36,254 nt of DNA from Desulfobacteraceae bacterium (GTDB lineage Bacteria; Desulfobacterota; Desulfobacteria; Desulfobacterales; ETH-SRB1), in NCBI GenBank assembly GCA_014237365.1, contig JABZFQ010000190.1:1-36254 (forward strand). Reading direction: 5' to 3'. A program made the translations under genes and the position numbers. The notes under the pieces are model-generated. The model saw only the letters and a program-made list of their open reading frames with translations, had not been told where the DNA came from and made no database searches. Position 1 is the stretch's first letter; every line of letters begins with the position of its first letter. Positions 1 through 8,701 of this stretch are shown piece by piece.

Positions 1-116
1 ATAGCTATCCTCCTAATTTTATTATGGATGATAAAAAATGTGATAGTTATGACCATTCGTTCAATTTTGCAAGTGTTTCATGCTTTGTTGTGCCCGCAGG
101 GCATGGGGGTTCCTAA

Positions 117-277
117 GAGCCTGTTTGAAAACTGATGAATTGGCTGCAAAAGCGTGAAAATGGTTCAAATCTTCCCAAATTTTCAGCCAATAGGCCGGCT
201 ATTAATCTCAAATTTGAAAAAATTTGACCTCATTTTCACACTTTTTCGCTTCAATTCCCTATTTTTCAAACAGGCTC
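117..277. mobile_element. MITE-like palindromic element, GAGCCTGTTT family, 161 bp
   Basis: The two ends are an imperfect inverted repeat of about 50 bp. Each arm begins GAGCCTGTTTGAAAA and continues through an AATTG...GCG...GTGAAAATG pattern. The element is bordered by TAA on both sides (114-116 and 278-280), as expected for a 3-bp target duplication. It has no coding capacity. The right end lies 5 bp from the stop codon of the downstream IHF-like gene, which reads towards it, so its hairpin could act as a transcript 3' end. A truncated copy lies at 19495. The ends and TTA/TAA target resemble non-autonomous IS5/IS1031-type elements, but that assignment is inference. Confidence 0.75.
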
Positions 278-282
278 TAAGT

Positions 283-561
283 TTATTTGTTAATTTTATC
301 CCTTAACTTTGCGGAACATTTAAAAGTAACGACTTTTCTTTCCTTAAGAATCAAGTTAGTTCCTGTTGCAGGATTCCGGCCCATTCTTTTTTTCTTGTCT
401 TTGATACAGAATTTTCCAAAGCCGGAGATCAGAACATCATTACCTTTTTCAAGCGTACTTTTAATAACTTCCATCAGGGATTCGATAACTTCAACTGATT
501 TTTGCTTGGTGAAACCCAGTCTGTGAAGGTTTTCAACAATATTATTCTTAGTTAATGACAC
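283..561 (-). CDS. IHF/HU family DNA-binding protein (IhfA-like)
   Basis: This is a small histone-like protein that binds and bends DNA, acting in nucleoid structure, recombination and transcription. At 92 residues it has the usual family length. The beta-arm motif GRNPATG (around residues 61-67) inserts into the DNA minor groove, and the N-terminal helices (LTKNNIVENLHRLGFTK) are typical of the dimerisation core. The FGKF turn is also present. The start is GTG at 561, supported by a strong GAGGAGA ribosome-binding site about 6 bases upstream. It looks closer to IhfA than to HU because of the N-terminal sequence and the RMGRNPATG arm, but assignment to a subunit is not certain. A palindromic element sits directly after the stop. 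Confidence 0.9.
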   Translation of the reverse strand: MSLTKNNIVENLHRLGFTKQKSVEVIESLMEVIKSTLEKGNDVLISGFGKFCIKDKKKRMGRNPATGTNLILKERKVVTFKCSAKLRDKINK

Positions 562-662
562 GGTATCTCCTCAAACACCTTATAGTGGTTCGCATATGAA
601 ATGATACTCTATATTGTATGATACGACTAATGTAACCCTGTGTATAGTATACATATAAGGAA

Positions 663-992
663 CTATTGAGGATAAACTCCATGATTATATATATAGTCGA
701 AATAATAGTCGTAGTATCCCTTATCTTCATCATGGGATGTAACATTTTCAGTATAAGATTTTTCTAAATTTGCTAACCATAATTCTTTTGAAAAAGAATA
801 AAGAACCTGTTTAAGCATTTTGGCTTCACTAACAATTTCTTTGTTGTTCTGGATGAACATGTCAATCCCATCAATTATTGCCTTGATATTTCTTATATAT
901 TCAGTATCATCAAGCCCTTCTTCAATATATATTTGATGAAACTCGGATATAATATATTTTATCGTACCTTCAATAGCATCTATACACTTCAT
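663..992 (-). CDS. Hypothetical protein, 109 aa
   Basis: I do not recognise a family. The product is acidic and predicted largely helical (for example the stretch from IEGTIKYIISEFHQIYIEEG to about residue 70). It ends in an unusual aromatic tail rich in tyrosine (around residues 92-107, YYDYYFDYIY). No signal peptide or membrane segment is visible. It lies upstream of the IHF-like gene on the same strand with about 100 bases between them, and no clear ribosome-binding site precedes the ATG at 992. Codon use is AT-rich like the surroundings. It may be a real small gene, but evidence is limited to an uninterrupted frame with plausible protein composition. Confidence 0.5.
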   Translation of the reverse strand: MKCIDAIEGTIKYIISEFHQIYIEEGLDDTEYIRNIKAIIDGIDMFIQNNKEIVSEAKMLKQVLYSFSKELWLANLEKSYTENVTSHDEDKGYYDYYFDYIYNHGVYPQ

Positions 993-1215
993 GGCACAAT
1001 TTAAATATTTAGAGATTTGTTTTGCTCAAAAATTGATAAAACGCAAAAAACCCTGTAATTATTTAATAATATACTGATATTAACTGTATGTCAAGATTCA
1101 TTGAAGGAAAAATTAGATTTTTAGTAGCCGTTCACGGCTCGAAAATTGAAATTAGAAATTGGGAACAACTGTACAAAAGCATGAATGCCAAATTTCCAAT
1201 TTCCTCGTTCCTTAA
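993..1215. other. Intergenic region with short inverted repeats
   Basis: No gene is seen. The stretch contains the small palindrome TAGCCGTTCACGGCT near 1128 (repeated near 32007, upstream of the PPC gene). It also has an imperfect inverted repeat between about 1150 and 1205 (AGAAATTGGGAAC against ATTTCCAATTTCC, followed by CGTTCCTTAA). The last piece resembles the tip of the GGAACG element family, so this may be a decayed copy. Confidence 0.4.
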
Positions 1216-1291
1216 TGGAGCCGGCGAGCGGATTTGAACCGCTGACCTGCTGATTACGAATCAGCTGCTCTGCCATCTGAGCTACGCCGGC
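1216..1291 (-). tRNA. tRNA-Thr (anticodon CGU)
   Basis: The minus strand reads as a 76-base cloverleaf. The acceptor stem GCCGGCG (1291-1285) pairs with CGCCGGC (1226-1220), followed by discriminator T and an encoded CCA (1218-1216). The anticodon stem GCTGA/TCAGC encloses the loop TTCGTAA, giving anticodon CGT, which reads the threonine codon ACG. The T arm carries GGTTCAAATCC and the D arm carries TAGCTCAGATGGCAGAGCA. It is divergent from mfd, which starts 39 bases to the right on the other strand. Confidence 0.96.
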
Positions 1292-1329
1292 ATATTTATA
1301 GACCTGTTAATAAATGGACTACTTTTTTT

Positions 1330-4300
1330 ATGAGCCAAAATCAAGAAAATATTGCATTTAAATCCTTGATGAATAAAATTTTCCACAGGGATTGTGGAAT
1401 AGATTGTATTGGATTGTCCGGATCTGATATGGCATTTTTTGTATCAAGGTTGTATTCGGAACATAAAAAGCCTTTTATTGTGATAGTGCCTTCGCAAAAA
1501 CAAGGCGCAATGTTTATAAATGACCTGTCTTTTTTTATAAATGAATCTGAGCTGCATGTAATACACTTTTTTTCTTACAATATATTACCTTTTAAGAAAC
1601 TATCTTATCACAATGAAACAGCAGCAAAAAGGATCAGCGCACTTTACCGGAGTATTAATGATGAGGTGCCGTTAATTGTTGTTACTACTGTCAGCGCTCT
1701 TTTACAAAAGCTTATTCCTAAACAGGAAATTTGCAACTATGTTGAGCTTATTATGGCAGGCGAGGATATAGAACGTGATCATTTGATCGAAAAATTGATT
1801 TCCGGCGGGTATGTCAGGTCAGCGATTGTGGAGGAACCTGGTGATTTTTGTATAAGAGGAGGCATTATTGATATATTTTCTCCGCTATATCCTGATCCAC
1901 TCAGGATAGAACTGTTTGGAGATACAGTAGATTCATTGAGGTTTTTTTCAGCAGCAACCCAGAGAACCATAAAAAATATCAAGGAAGCAGTCATTCTCCC
2001 TGCCAGAGAAGTAATTTTGAAAAAAGAGTCTATAGTTCAAATAATCGGCAGGATCAGACAGCAGGCATCACATCTTGATATGCCCGTAACCAAAGTTAGG
2101 GCTATCGTTGATATTATCAAGAAGGAGGGTTTTTTCTCGGGGATTGAGGGCTTAATTCCGCTGATTTATCCAAAACTTGATACTTTTTTTGATTATCTTC
2201 CCGATAATGCGAATTTTGTTCTGATAGAGCCAAAAAATCTTGAAAACGTTGCTATTGAATCACAAGAGCTGGCAAAAATAAACTACCAGAATGCCTGCAT
2301 GGAAAAAAGACTCTGTGTTGAGCCGGATTCTCTTTACCTGACATGGTTAGAGATTAAAGAGACGCTTTTACATAAGAAGCCGTTAGCATTAAAGATGCTT
2401 CCTGTATTAAGCGAAAGCTGGGACAGGGGGATAACTTTCCCGCAGTATAATTTTTCAGTGATAAACAACACCTCTATCAACGAACAGCTCAAGTGCCGTC
2501 GTGGGGATGAGAAACAGTATTTGCCTTTAGCTGACTGGATTAATGATACGCAGCGTTCCGGCTACGCCACGGTTATTGTTTGCAGCAACAGGGCACGTGC
2601 CGGCAACCTGAAATCCATACTTTCGCCATATGGTATTCAAGCTAAATTTGTTGATAGTTTCCACCATATTAAACTCAGAGAGAATTGTGTTTATCTATGC
2701 TATGGCGCTCTTTCTTCCGGTTTTGTCTTGCACGACTTGTCTTTGGCCATTATCACGGAAGATGAAATATTTGGAAAGCAGCATAGAAAAGTAAAGCCCA
2801 AACAGCCGATACAAACCGAACAGCTTTTATTCGAAGATCTTAAAAAAGGAGACATTGTTGTTCACACAGAACACGGCATAGGCAGATACGATGGTTTGGT
2901 AAAATTGAAGATAAACGGAGCAATAAATGATTTTCTTCTTATTTATTACAGGGATGATGATAAACTCTATCTTCCCGTAGAACGTATGAACATGGCGCAG
3001 AAATACGTTGGAGTTGATGGAATGCAGCCGGTTCTTGACAAAATGGGCGGGAAATCATGGGATCGAGTTAAAAAGAGGGTTAAGAAATCGGTAGAGAAAA
3101 TTGCAGGGGAGCTTCTTAAAATCTATGCGGCGCGTAAATTTAATAAAGGTTATGCTTATAAACATATAGACAGCTATTCCAGAGATTTTGAGTCGGATTT
3201 TTCATATGAGGAGACAGTTGACCAGCTTAGAGCAATAGAGGACGTGCTGCATGATATGAAGCAGCCAAGCCCAATGGACAGGCTGGTGTGTGGTGATGTG
3301 GGTTACGGCAAGACAGAGGTTGCTCTTCGAGCATCGTTTATGGCTGTAAATAATGGGAAACAGGTCGCTATACTGGTTCCAACTACAGTTCTTGCAGAGC
3401 AACATTTTTTGACCTTTTCTGAACGAGTTAAGAATTATCCCTTTAATGTGGGATGCCTGAACAGGTTTAGAACTATAAAGGAGCAACGCGACATTATCAA
3501 TAATTTGAAGACAGGCAAAATAGATATTGTTATCGGAACTCACAGGCTCTTGCAGAAAGATGTGGATTTTAAAGATCTTGGCCTTTTTGTGATTGATGAA
3601 GAACAGCGCTTCGGTGTTAAGCAAAAAGAGATGTTGAAAAAAATAAGGACAACAGTTGATGTTTTGGCATTAACAGCAACTCCCATACCCAGGACCCTTC
3701 AAATGTCCCTGTTTGGGATACGTGACATAAGTATTATTTCAACCCCGCCCGAACATCGCCATTCCATTATAACCTATATTTCGGAGTTTGATGATGTGAT
3801 TATTACGGAAGCTATAAGAAAGGAGTTGAAAAGGAGTGGTCAGATATTTTTTGTTCATAATAATATTCATAATATATGGTTAATTGCAGAGCATTTAAAA
3901 AAGCTGGTGCCTGAGGTCAGGCTGGGTGTTGCACATGGCCGTTTAAGCGAAGATGAGCTGGAAAGAGAAATGTTTAAGTTTATGAAGAAAGAAATAGATA
4001 TGCTGGTGTGTACAACTATAATTGAGTCAGGCATTGATATTCCTTCTGCCAACTCAATACTCATCAACAGGGCTGACAGGTTTGGATTAGCCCAGATTTA
4101 CCAGCTTCGCGGCCGTGTCGGAAGAGCTGATGAGCAGGCATATGCATATCTGTTTATTCCGGAAGAAAGTACATTGACTAAAGATGCCAGGAAACGACTT
4201 AAAGTGTTAATGGAACATAGTGAGCTTGGAGCAGGCTTTCAAATAGCCATGAGTGATTTGAAAATCAGGGGAGGGGGCACAATACTTGGCGCTTCACAGA

Positions 4301-4842
4301 CAGGTCATATCGCCGCGGTCGGATATGACATGTTTCTCAAGCTGATGGAAAACTCTATGTCTGAGCTAAAAGGAGAAACGGTTATAGAAAGCCTGGAACC
4401 GGAGATTAACATGACTCTCTCTGCGTTTATCCCTGAAAATTTTATCCCTGATATTGATCAGAGGCTTTCGGTTTATAGAAAGCTGGCAAAGCTAACGGAT
4501 TTAAAAGAATTATCCGATTTCAAGGCTGAATTGATTGATCGATTTGGGGCTGTGCCAAATGAGGCCGCCAATCTTTTTTTAAAGATTATGTTTAAAGTTT
4601 TATCCATAAAAGCTGGAGTGAAAAGGCTTGACCTGGCAGGACGGCATCTTTTACTTTATTTTTCACCAGCTCACCAAAAAAATTCCTTTGGAATAGTTGA
4701 TATGATAGTTTCAAACCAGGATCGTTTTAAGATTACACCTGACCATGTTTTTAAGGCCAGGCTTTCAAAAGGCGATATGAAAAACCTTTTAGTTCAGGCC
4801 AGAAACATCTTGAAAGAAATAGCTCAACATGTTAACGGCTAA
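1330..4842 (+). CDS. mfd: Transcription-repair coupling factor Mfd
   Basis: Mfd is a cytoplasmic DNA translocase that removes RNA polymerase stalled at lesions and recruits UvrA for nucleotide excision repair. At 1170 residues it has full family length. In order: a UvrB-like N-terminal module (around 1-350); an RNA-polymerase-interacting CarD-like domain near residues 495-565 (GDIVVHTEHGIGRYDG); a RecG-type helicase core with Walker A GDVGYGKTE near 655, a DEEQ box near 755, the TATPIPRT motif near 780 and the QLRGRVGRADEQAYAY motif near 925; and a C-terminal regulatory domain. The ATG at 1330 lacks an obvious ribosome-binding site but gives the expected N-terminus. A SurA-like lipoprotein follows 28 bases downstream, so these genes are probably co-transcribed. 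Confidence 0.97.
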   Translation: MSQNQENIAFKSLMNKIFHRDCGIDCIGLSGSDMAFFVSRLYSEHKKPFIVIVPSQKQGAMFINDLSFFINESELHVIHFFSYNILPFKKLSYHNETAAKRISALYRSINDEVPLIVVTTVSALLQKLIPKQEICNYVELIMAGEDIERDHLIEKLISGGYVRSAIVEEPGDFCIRGGIIDIFSPLYPDPLRIELFGDTVDSLRFFSAATQRTIKNIKEAVILPAREVILKKESIVQIIGRIRQQASHLDMPVTKVRAIVDIIKKEGFFSGIEGLIPLIYPKLDTFFDYLPDNANFVLIEPKNLENVAIESQELAKINYQNACMEKRLCVEPDSLYLTWLEIKETLLHKKPLALKMLPVLSESWDRGITFPQYNFSVINNTSINEQLKCRRGDEKQYLPLADWINDTQRSGYATVIVCSNRARAGNLKSILSPYGIQAKFVDSFHHIKLRENCVYLCYGALSSGFVLHDLSLAIITEDEIFGKQHRKVKPKQPIQTEQLLFEDLKKGDIVVHTEHGIGRYDGLVKLKINGAINDFLLIYYRDDDKLYLPVERMNMAQKYVGVDGMQPVLDKMGGKSWDRVKKRVKKSVEKIAGELLKIYAARKFNKGYAYKHIDSYSRDFESDFSYEETVDQLRAIEDVLHDMKQPSPMDRLVCGDVGYGKTEVALRASFMAVNNGKQVAILVPTTVLAEQHFLTFSERVKNYPFNVGCLNRFRTIKEQRDIINNLKTGKIDIVIGTHRLLQKDVDFKDLGLFVIDEEQRFGVKQKEMLKKIRTTVDVLALTATPIPRTLQMSLFGIRDISIISTPPEHRHSIITYISEFDDVIITEAIRKELKRSGQIFFVHNNIHNIWLIAEHLKKLVPEVRLGVAHGRLSEDELEREMFKFMKKEIDMLVCTTIIESGIDIPSANSILINRADRFGLAQIYQLRGRVGRADEQAYAYLFIPEESTLTKDARKRLKVLMEHSELGAGFQIAMSDLKIRGGGTILGASQTGHIAAVGYDMFLKLMENSMSELKGETVIESLEPEINMTLSAFIPENFIPDIDQRLSVYRKLAKLTDLKELSDFKAELIDRFGAVPNEAANLFLKIMFKVLSIKAGVKRLDLAGRHLLLYFSPAHQKNSFGIVDMIVSNQDRFKITPDHVFKARLSKGDMKNLLVQARNILKEIAQHVNG

Positions 4843-4870
4843 CCCCCCGTTCCTTAGCGATTGATTTTTA

Positions 4871-5557
4871 ATGAAAATATTCTATAAGCTATTTTCGATG
4901 TTAACAGCTTTATTGGTTTTATGTGCATTATCAAGTTGCGCTGATTCTGAAGATAGACTAAGGGATAAATATCTGATTCGGGTCGGCAAAAAAATTACGA
5001 CTATAGATGATTTTAACAGGGCTTTCGAGATAGTAAAGTCAGCTTATTCTCACAATACATTGAAGAGTTCAGCGTACTTAAGAGAAGCTCGATTAAGTCT
5101 TTTGAATCAGTTAGTTGAACAGATGATTATTCTGGAGAGAGCCGATGAGCAAAATATTGGCATTTCTGATTCAGAAGTTGCAGAGGTTATAGCCGGGATA
5201 AGAAAAGATTATCCTGAGGGTGAATTTGACAAGACATTACTTGAGTATGCCATATCATATCAATCTTGGGAAAATGCATTAAAGAATCGTTTGCTTATAA
5301 AAAAAGTTATCGCAGAGGAGTTGGAGGAAAAAATTGTAATAACTCCGGAAAGTATATCTGAATATTATGAGAAAAATTACGATAGATTTTTTTTTAATTC
5401 TGGTTCAAAAGAGAACCCTGCAAATATTAATGAGTTTATTGTAAAGCATTTACGTAGAGAAAAGGCTGAAGAAGCTTATAAAAATTGGATTAAAGAACTC
5501 AAGAAAAATTATAAAATTGAGATAAACAGAGAGCTATGGGAAGAAATCTCTCAATAA
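4871..5557 (+). CDS. SurA N-terminal-like lipoprotein (periplasmic chaperone-like)
   Basis: The 228-residue product begins with a short positive region, a hydrophobic stretch and a lipobox ending LSSC (cysteine near residue 23), so it should be an anchored lipoprotein. The body resembles the helical SurA/trigger-factor N-terminal chaperone domain: LLNQLVEQMIILERADEQ near residue 80, then ISDSEVAEVIAGIRKDYP, then the ITPESISEYYEKNYDRF module that in SurA precedes the isomerase domain. There is no peptidyl-prolyl isomerase domain, because the protein ends about 60 residues later. It lies between mfd and surA, a common arrangement in deltaproteobacteria, and is probably a companion outer-membrane-protein chaperone. 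This functional assignment is inference from domain similarity. Confidence 0.75.
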   Translation: MKIFYKLFSMLTALLVLCALSSCADSEDRLRDKYLIRVGKKITTIDDFNRAFEIVKSAYSHNTLKSSAYLREARLSLLNQLVEQMIILERADEQNIGISDSEVAEVIAGIRKDYPEGEFDKTLLEYAISYQSWENALKNRLLIKKVIAEELEEKIVITPESISEYYEKNYDRFFFNSGSKENPANINEFIVKHLRREKAEEAYKNWIKELKKNYKIEINRELWEEISQ

Positions 5558-5591
5558 AGTAATAAATAATTTTTTTATACAAATAGTAACA

Positions 5592-5616
5592 GTTCACGGT
5601 TGTCGGTTTACAGTTC
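5592..5616. repeat. Dispersed 25-bp repeat, copy 1
   Basis: The 25 bases here (containing CACGGTTGTCGGTTTAC) are an exact reverse-complement match to 19535-19559. The core AGTTCACGGTT recurs again a few bases downstream (around 5612). The repeat lies between the lipoprotein gene and surA. Its function is unknown. Confidence 0.7.
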
Positions 5617-5692
5617 ACGGTTTTAAGTTTTGATCAACTGTAAACTCTTAACTGCGAACGGTTACGAATTATATTATAATCTTGGTGTCTTT

Positions 5693-6703
5693 GTGGCTAA
5701 ACTATTAGGACAAATATTCTGTAAAATTGTTTTTTGGATACAACTCTTTCCCCTTTTTTGTGCTCTTAGTTTTTTCGCGATTGCTGATGTGCAGAGCGCA
5801 GAAGTTATTGATCGAATTGTTGCTGTTGTTAACGATGATATAATTTTACTTTCCGAACTTGACGAGTCGTTTAAGCCATATACTGATAGAATAATGGCCA
5901 TTGGTTATTCGCTTGAGGAGGAACGCCGGACGCTATTCAACATTCGGGAGGAAATTCTTAATCAACTGATTGATCAAAAACTTACTGACCAGCAGATAAA
6001 GCAATCTAAAATTACAGTCAGTGATGATGAAATAGATAAAGCAATAGAGCGTTTAAAAGAAGCAAATTTATTGACCGATGAAGAGCTCAGAGAAATGCTT
6101 AAAGCAGAAGGTTTAACCATGGAGGAGTATCGGAAGCGTATAAAGGATCAGATACTCAGAGCTAAACTGGTTAACTTTGAAATAAAATCCAAAATCGTAA
6201 TTACAAAAGAGGATATAGAGTCTTACTACAAAAGCCGCAGTGACAAGTATGGCAGAATAAAGAAATATCGCCTCAGCAACATAATTATGAAAGTACCTTC
6301 TTTTGCTTCTGAAGAAGAAAAACTTGTGGTATTAGAAAAAATGGAGACAGTTTCAACGGAATTGAATACGGGAAAACCTTTTGATATAATAGCCAAAGCT
6401 TACTCTGAATCATCATACCTTAGTAATGAAGGCGGATTAGGCTTATTCGAACTTAAAGAACTCTCTCCCAAGATACAAGAAGCAATAAAAAATATGAAGG
6501 CAGGTGAGTTTACTCCGGTACTTGATACTGATCAAGGGTATCAGATATTCTATATTCAAAAGATTGTTAGTGTTCCAGGGAAGTCGCTTGAAGAGGCATC
6601 CCCTGAGATTGAAGATATACTTTATAAAGAGATAGTTGATAAGAAATTCCGTTCATGGATAGATGAACTTCGGAAGAAGTCTCATATAAAAACTATAAAA
6701 TAA
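5693..6703 (+). CDS. surA: Periplasmic peptidyl-prolyl isomerase/chaperone SurA
   Basis: SurA escorts unfolded outer-membrane proteins across the periplasm. From the GTG at 5693 the product is 336 residues. It has a signal peptide (MAKLLGQIFCKIVF followed by a hydrophobic run) and a cleavage region near VQSA. The mature protein starts with the characteristic VIDRIVAVVNDDIILLSELD. The N-terminal chaperone helices follow, then ITKEDIESYYKSRSDKYG, and one parvulin-type isomerase domain (SNEGGLGLFELKELSPKIQEA near residues 245-265). E. coli SurA has two such domains; one is common in this group. The frame is open further upstream to a TTG at 5630, but that stretch lies in repetitive DNA and would spoil the signal peptide, so GTG 5693 is preferred. 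Confidence 0.88.
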   Translation: MAKLLGQIFCKIVFWIQLFPLFCALSFFAIADVQSAEVIDRIVAVVNDDIILLSELDESFKPYTDRIMAIGYSLEEERRTLFNIREEILNQLIDQKLTDQQIKQSKITVSDDEIDKAIERLKEANLLTDEELREMLKAEGLTMEEYRKRIKDQILRAKLVNFEIKSKIVITKEDIESYYKSRSDKYGRIKKYRLSNIIMKVPSFASEEEKLVVLEKMETVSTELNTGKPFDIIAKAYSESSYLSNEGGLGLFELKELSPKIQEAIKNMKAGEFTPVLDTDQGYQIFYIQKIVSVPGKSLEEASPEIEDILYKEIVDKKFRSWIDELRKKSHIKTIK

Positions 6704-6922
6704 CTGGCAGGTGTCAGGGATCAGATGTCAGAAGTTAACTTGACGCTTAATGGTAAGGGCTACCAACGTAAGGCGGGACAGACTGTAAATTCAATCAGTT
6801 GGCAACCCCTTAGATTTTGCTTGATTGCGAAATTGCCATAGAACCAAAATAGCGTAAAGTGTCCCGCTTTAAGTTGAAGCCAAAGACATGCTGGATTCTG
6901 CAAAGGAGCTTATAAAACAATT
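6704..6922. repeat. Intergenic stretch holding a 111-bp inverted-repeat element (6765-6875)
   Basis: No gene is seen. AACGTAAGGCGGGACA at 6765-6780 is matched in inverted orientation by TGTCCCGCTTTAAGTT at 6860-6875 (14 of 16 positions pair). The interior is non-coding and not obviously palindromic. This looks like another small non-autonomous element, different from the GGAACG and GAGCCT families. No other copy was noticed in the window. Confidence 0.5.
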
Positions 6923-7356
6923 ATGCTGAGAGAGCAAATAGAAAAACTTCAAAATGTAGAAAAAAGCCTTAGAGCCTATTTCAGTAGGCGACTAAGCGCG
7001 ACCCAAAAGGCCTGTTGGAAGGGCACGAATCTTGTGTACATGGCCTACTGAAATAGGCTCTTAGTGAGTCGAAAGGTCAATTTGAATTATTTGCACTGTT
7101 TTTAAGAGAAGACTCCCCTAACAAATGGGATCTATTAATTTCAGCTGACTGGGCAATAGCTGATAAAAAGGCTTCAATCAATATTATAATTAAAGAAATT
7201 CGAAAAGTATTATCTGACAAAGAATTACTTGTTGAACATGGATTAGCAGAAATATCGGATAGTAATTTTTTGGATTTGGCTATTAAGCATGCTTTTTTAA
7301 TAACGTCGCGAAGAGAAGATCATAACAAAGTCCTGGTAAAGAATAATGCTGAGTGA
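6923..7356 (+). pseudogene. Small conserved-type gene interrupted by a palindromic insertion
   Basis: The ATG at 6923 opens a frame encoding MLREQIEKLQNVEKSL, which then runs into an 89-bp inserted palindrome (6972-7060) and a stop. Removing the insert together with one copy of the flanking TTA leaves exactly 342 bases, an uninterrupted frame of 113 residues. That frame continues SESKGQFELFALFLRED and SPNKWDLLISADWAIADKKA and ends at the TGA at 7354-7356. The restored product looks like a small soluble alpha/beta protein; I cannot name its function with confidence. Its end overlaps the start of mgtE by 11 bases, typical of an operon. The intact part downstream of the insert has no obvious start, so the gene is probably inactive unless the insert is bypassed. 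Confidence 0.8.
6972..7060. mobile_element. 89-bp palindromic MITE-like insertion with TTA target duplication
   Basis: The ends are a perfect 18-bp inverted repeat, GAGCCTATTTCAGTAGGC at 6972-6989 and its reverse complement at 7043-7060. They are flanked by direct TTA repeats (6969-6971 and 7061-7063). The interior of about 53 bases has no coding capacity. Exact removal with one TTA restores the host reading frame, which defines the insertion boundaries. The termini share GAGCCT with the 161-bp element at 117-277, so both may be mobilised by the same type of transposase. Confidence 0.88.
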
Positions 7357-8698
7357 GCGCAATAAAATACTTGTTGAAAGCATCAAAAGATTGTTGAGAA
7401 GAGATGCTACAACTCATCTCCGCAAAATTGTATACAAAACACATGCGGCTGATATGTCTGTTGTGTTTCGTTCTTTATCGCTTCTTAACCAGCACAAGCT
7501 TTTTGATATGATAAAGGACGCACAGCAAAAGGGCGCCCTTTTCAGCGAGCTTGATGAAGATATCTTCTCTAACTTCATAGAAGACATGGATTTGGATGAA
7601 ATTGTCGAGATCCTTGAACAAATGCCCACAGATGATGTTGCTGACATAATAGGACGACTGCCAAAGGAAAAGTCTGATACCATCCTTGAGAAAATGAAGG
7701 AAGAGGGGTCTGAAGAGGTTGAAGACTTACTGCGATATGGTGATGATACGGCCGGCGGTATCATGGTCCCGGATTTTATTGCCTTGAAGGAGGACACAAC
7801 CGCAAAAGAGGCAATCAAGTCGCTGCAGAAAGAGCATTTGGATGTTGAGATGCCTTTTTATCTTTATGTTGTAGATGATCATGGAAGACTTGTAGGCGTA
7901 AGTTCATTAAGGCAGTTAGTCGTAGTCCCTCCTGAATCTCCTCTAAAACAATTTATGACAACTGATGTTTTTTCCGTTGAGACAGGAATGGATCAGGAGG
8001 AGGTGGCTAAGATAGTTGCCCGATATGATATCCTGGCTGTTCCTGTTGTAGATGATACAAACAGGCTGGTTGGTATAGTTACTGTCGATGATATTATTGA
8101 TATTATTAGAGAGGAGGCCACAAAGGATATATTGAAAATGGCTGGGGCAGGTGAGGAATTTATCGAAACCCAGTCTGTTTTTAAAAGCACGAAGACTCGT
8201 TTGCCCTGGTTATTTGCAAGCTGTGTTGGTGGTATAATTGCATTTCTTATTATTGGTCGTTTTGAAGGCAGTTTGAGCAAGCTCGCTTATCTTGCGGCTT
8301 TTATCCCGGTAATAATGAATATGGGTGGAAATATCGGCACTCAGTCTTCCTCTATTGTTGTACGTGGTTTAGCAACAGGGCAGCTCAATGTAAGAGATAT
8401 CTGGGCTGTTGTTTTTAAAGAACTATCTGTCGGTTTGATCCTGGGCGTGGCATATGGCTCTCTTATAGGTATGGCAGCTCAATTTCGTTATGATTCCTTG
8501 GGACTTGCGTTGTCCGTTGGACTTTCCGTTATCTGTTCCATGTCCGTTGCTGCCTTGTTAGGCTCCATTGTCCCGATGGCTTTTGCGAGAATAAATATAG
8601 ATCCTGCCGTAGCTTCCAGTCCTTTTGTAACAACCTCCGTCGACATTATCAGTGTATTTTTCTATTTTGAGATAGCCACAACCCTCCTTGGTATTTAA
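7346..8698 (+). CDS. mgtE: Magnesium transporter MgtE
   Basis: MgtE is an inner-membrane, gated Mg2+ channel. The 450-residue product has the standard order. First is an N-terminal superhelical Mg2+-sensing domain (about 1-130, including EDMDLDEIVEILEQMPTDD and DIIGRLPKEKSD). Then comes a pair of CBS domains (about 135-260; MTTDVFSVETG and VGIVTVDDIIDIIREE). The last part is a membrane domain with five expected helices (about 285-450), containing the pore signature PVIMNMGGNIGTQSS near 324-338. ATG 7346 overlaps the end of the broken upstream gene by 11 bases, and recO begins 3 bases after the stop, so an operon is likely. Confidence 0.96.
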   Translation: MLSERNKILVESIKRLLRRDATTHLRKIVYKTHAADMSVVFRSLSLLNQHKLFDMIKDAQQKGALFSELDEDIFSNFIEDMDLDEIVEILEQMPTDDVADIIGRLPKEKSDTILEKMKEEGSEEVEDLLRYGDDTAGGIMVPDFIALKEDTTAKEAIKSLQKEHLDVEMPFYLYVVDDHGRLVGVSSLRQLVVVPPESPLKQFMTTDVFSVETGMDQEEVAKIVARYDILAVPVVDDTNRLVGIVTVDDIIDIIREEATKDILKMAGAGEEFIETQSVFKSTKTRLPWLFASCVGGIIAFLIIGRFEGSLSKLAYLAAFIPVIMNMGGNIGTQSSSIVVRGLATGQLNVRDIWAVVFKELSVGLILGVAYGSLIGMAAQFRYDSLGLALSVGLSVICSMSVAALLGSIVPMAFARINIDPAVASSPFVTTSVDIISVFFYFEIATTLLGI

Positions 8699-8701
8699 TA
8701 A

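Noticed and set aside
5630-5692. TTG start giving a longer SurA
   Set aside because: The added segment lies in repeat DNA and would put 21 polar residues before the signal peptide. The GTG at 5693 gives a normal signal sequence.
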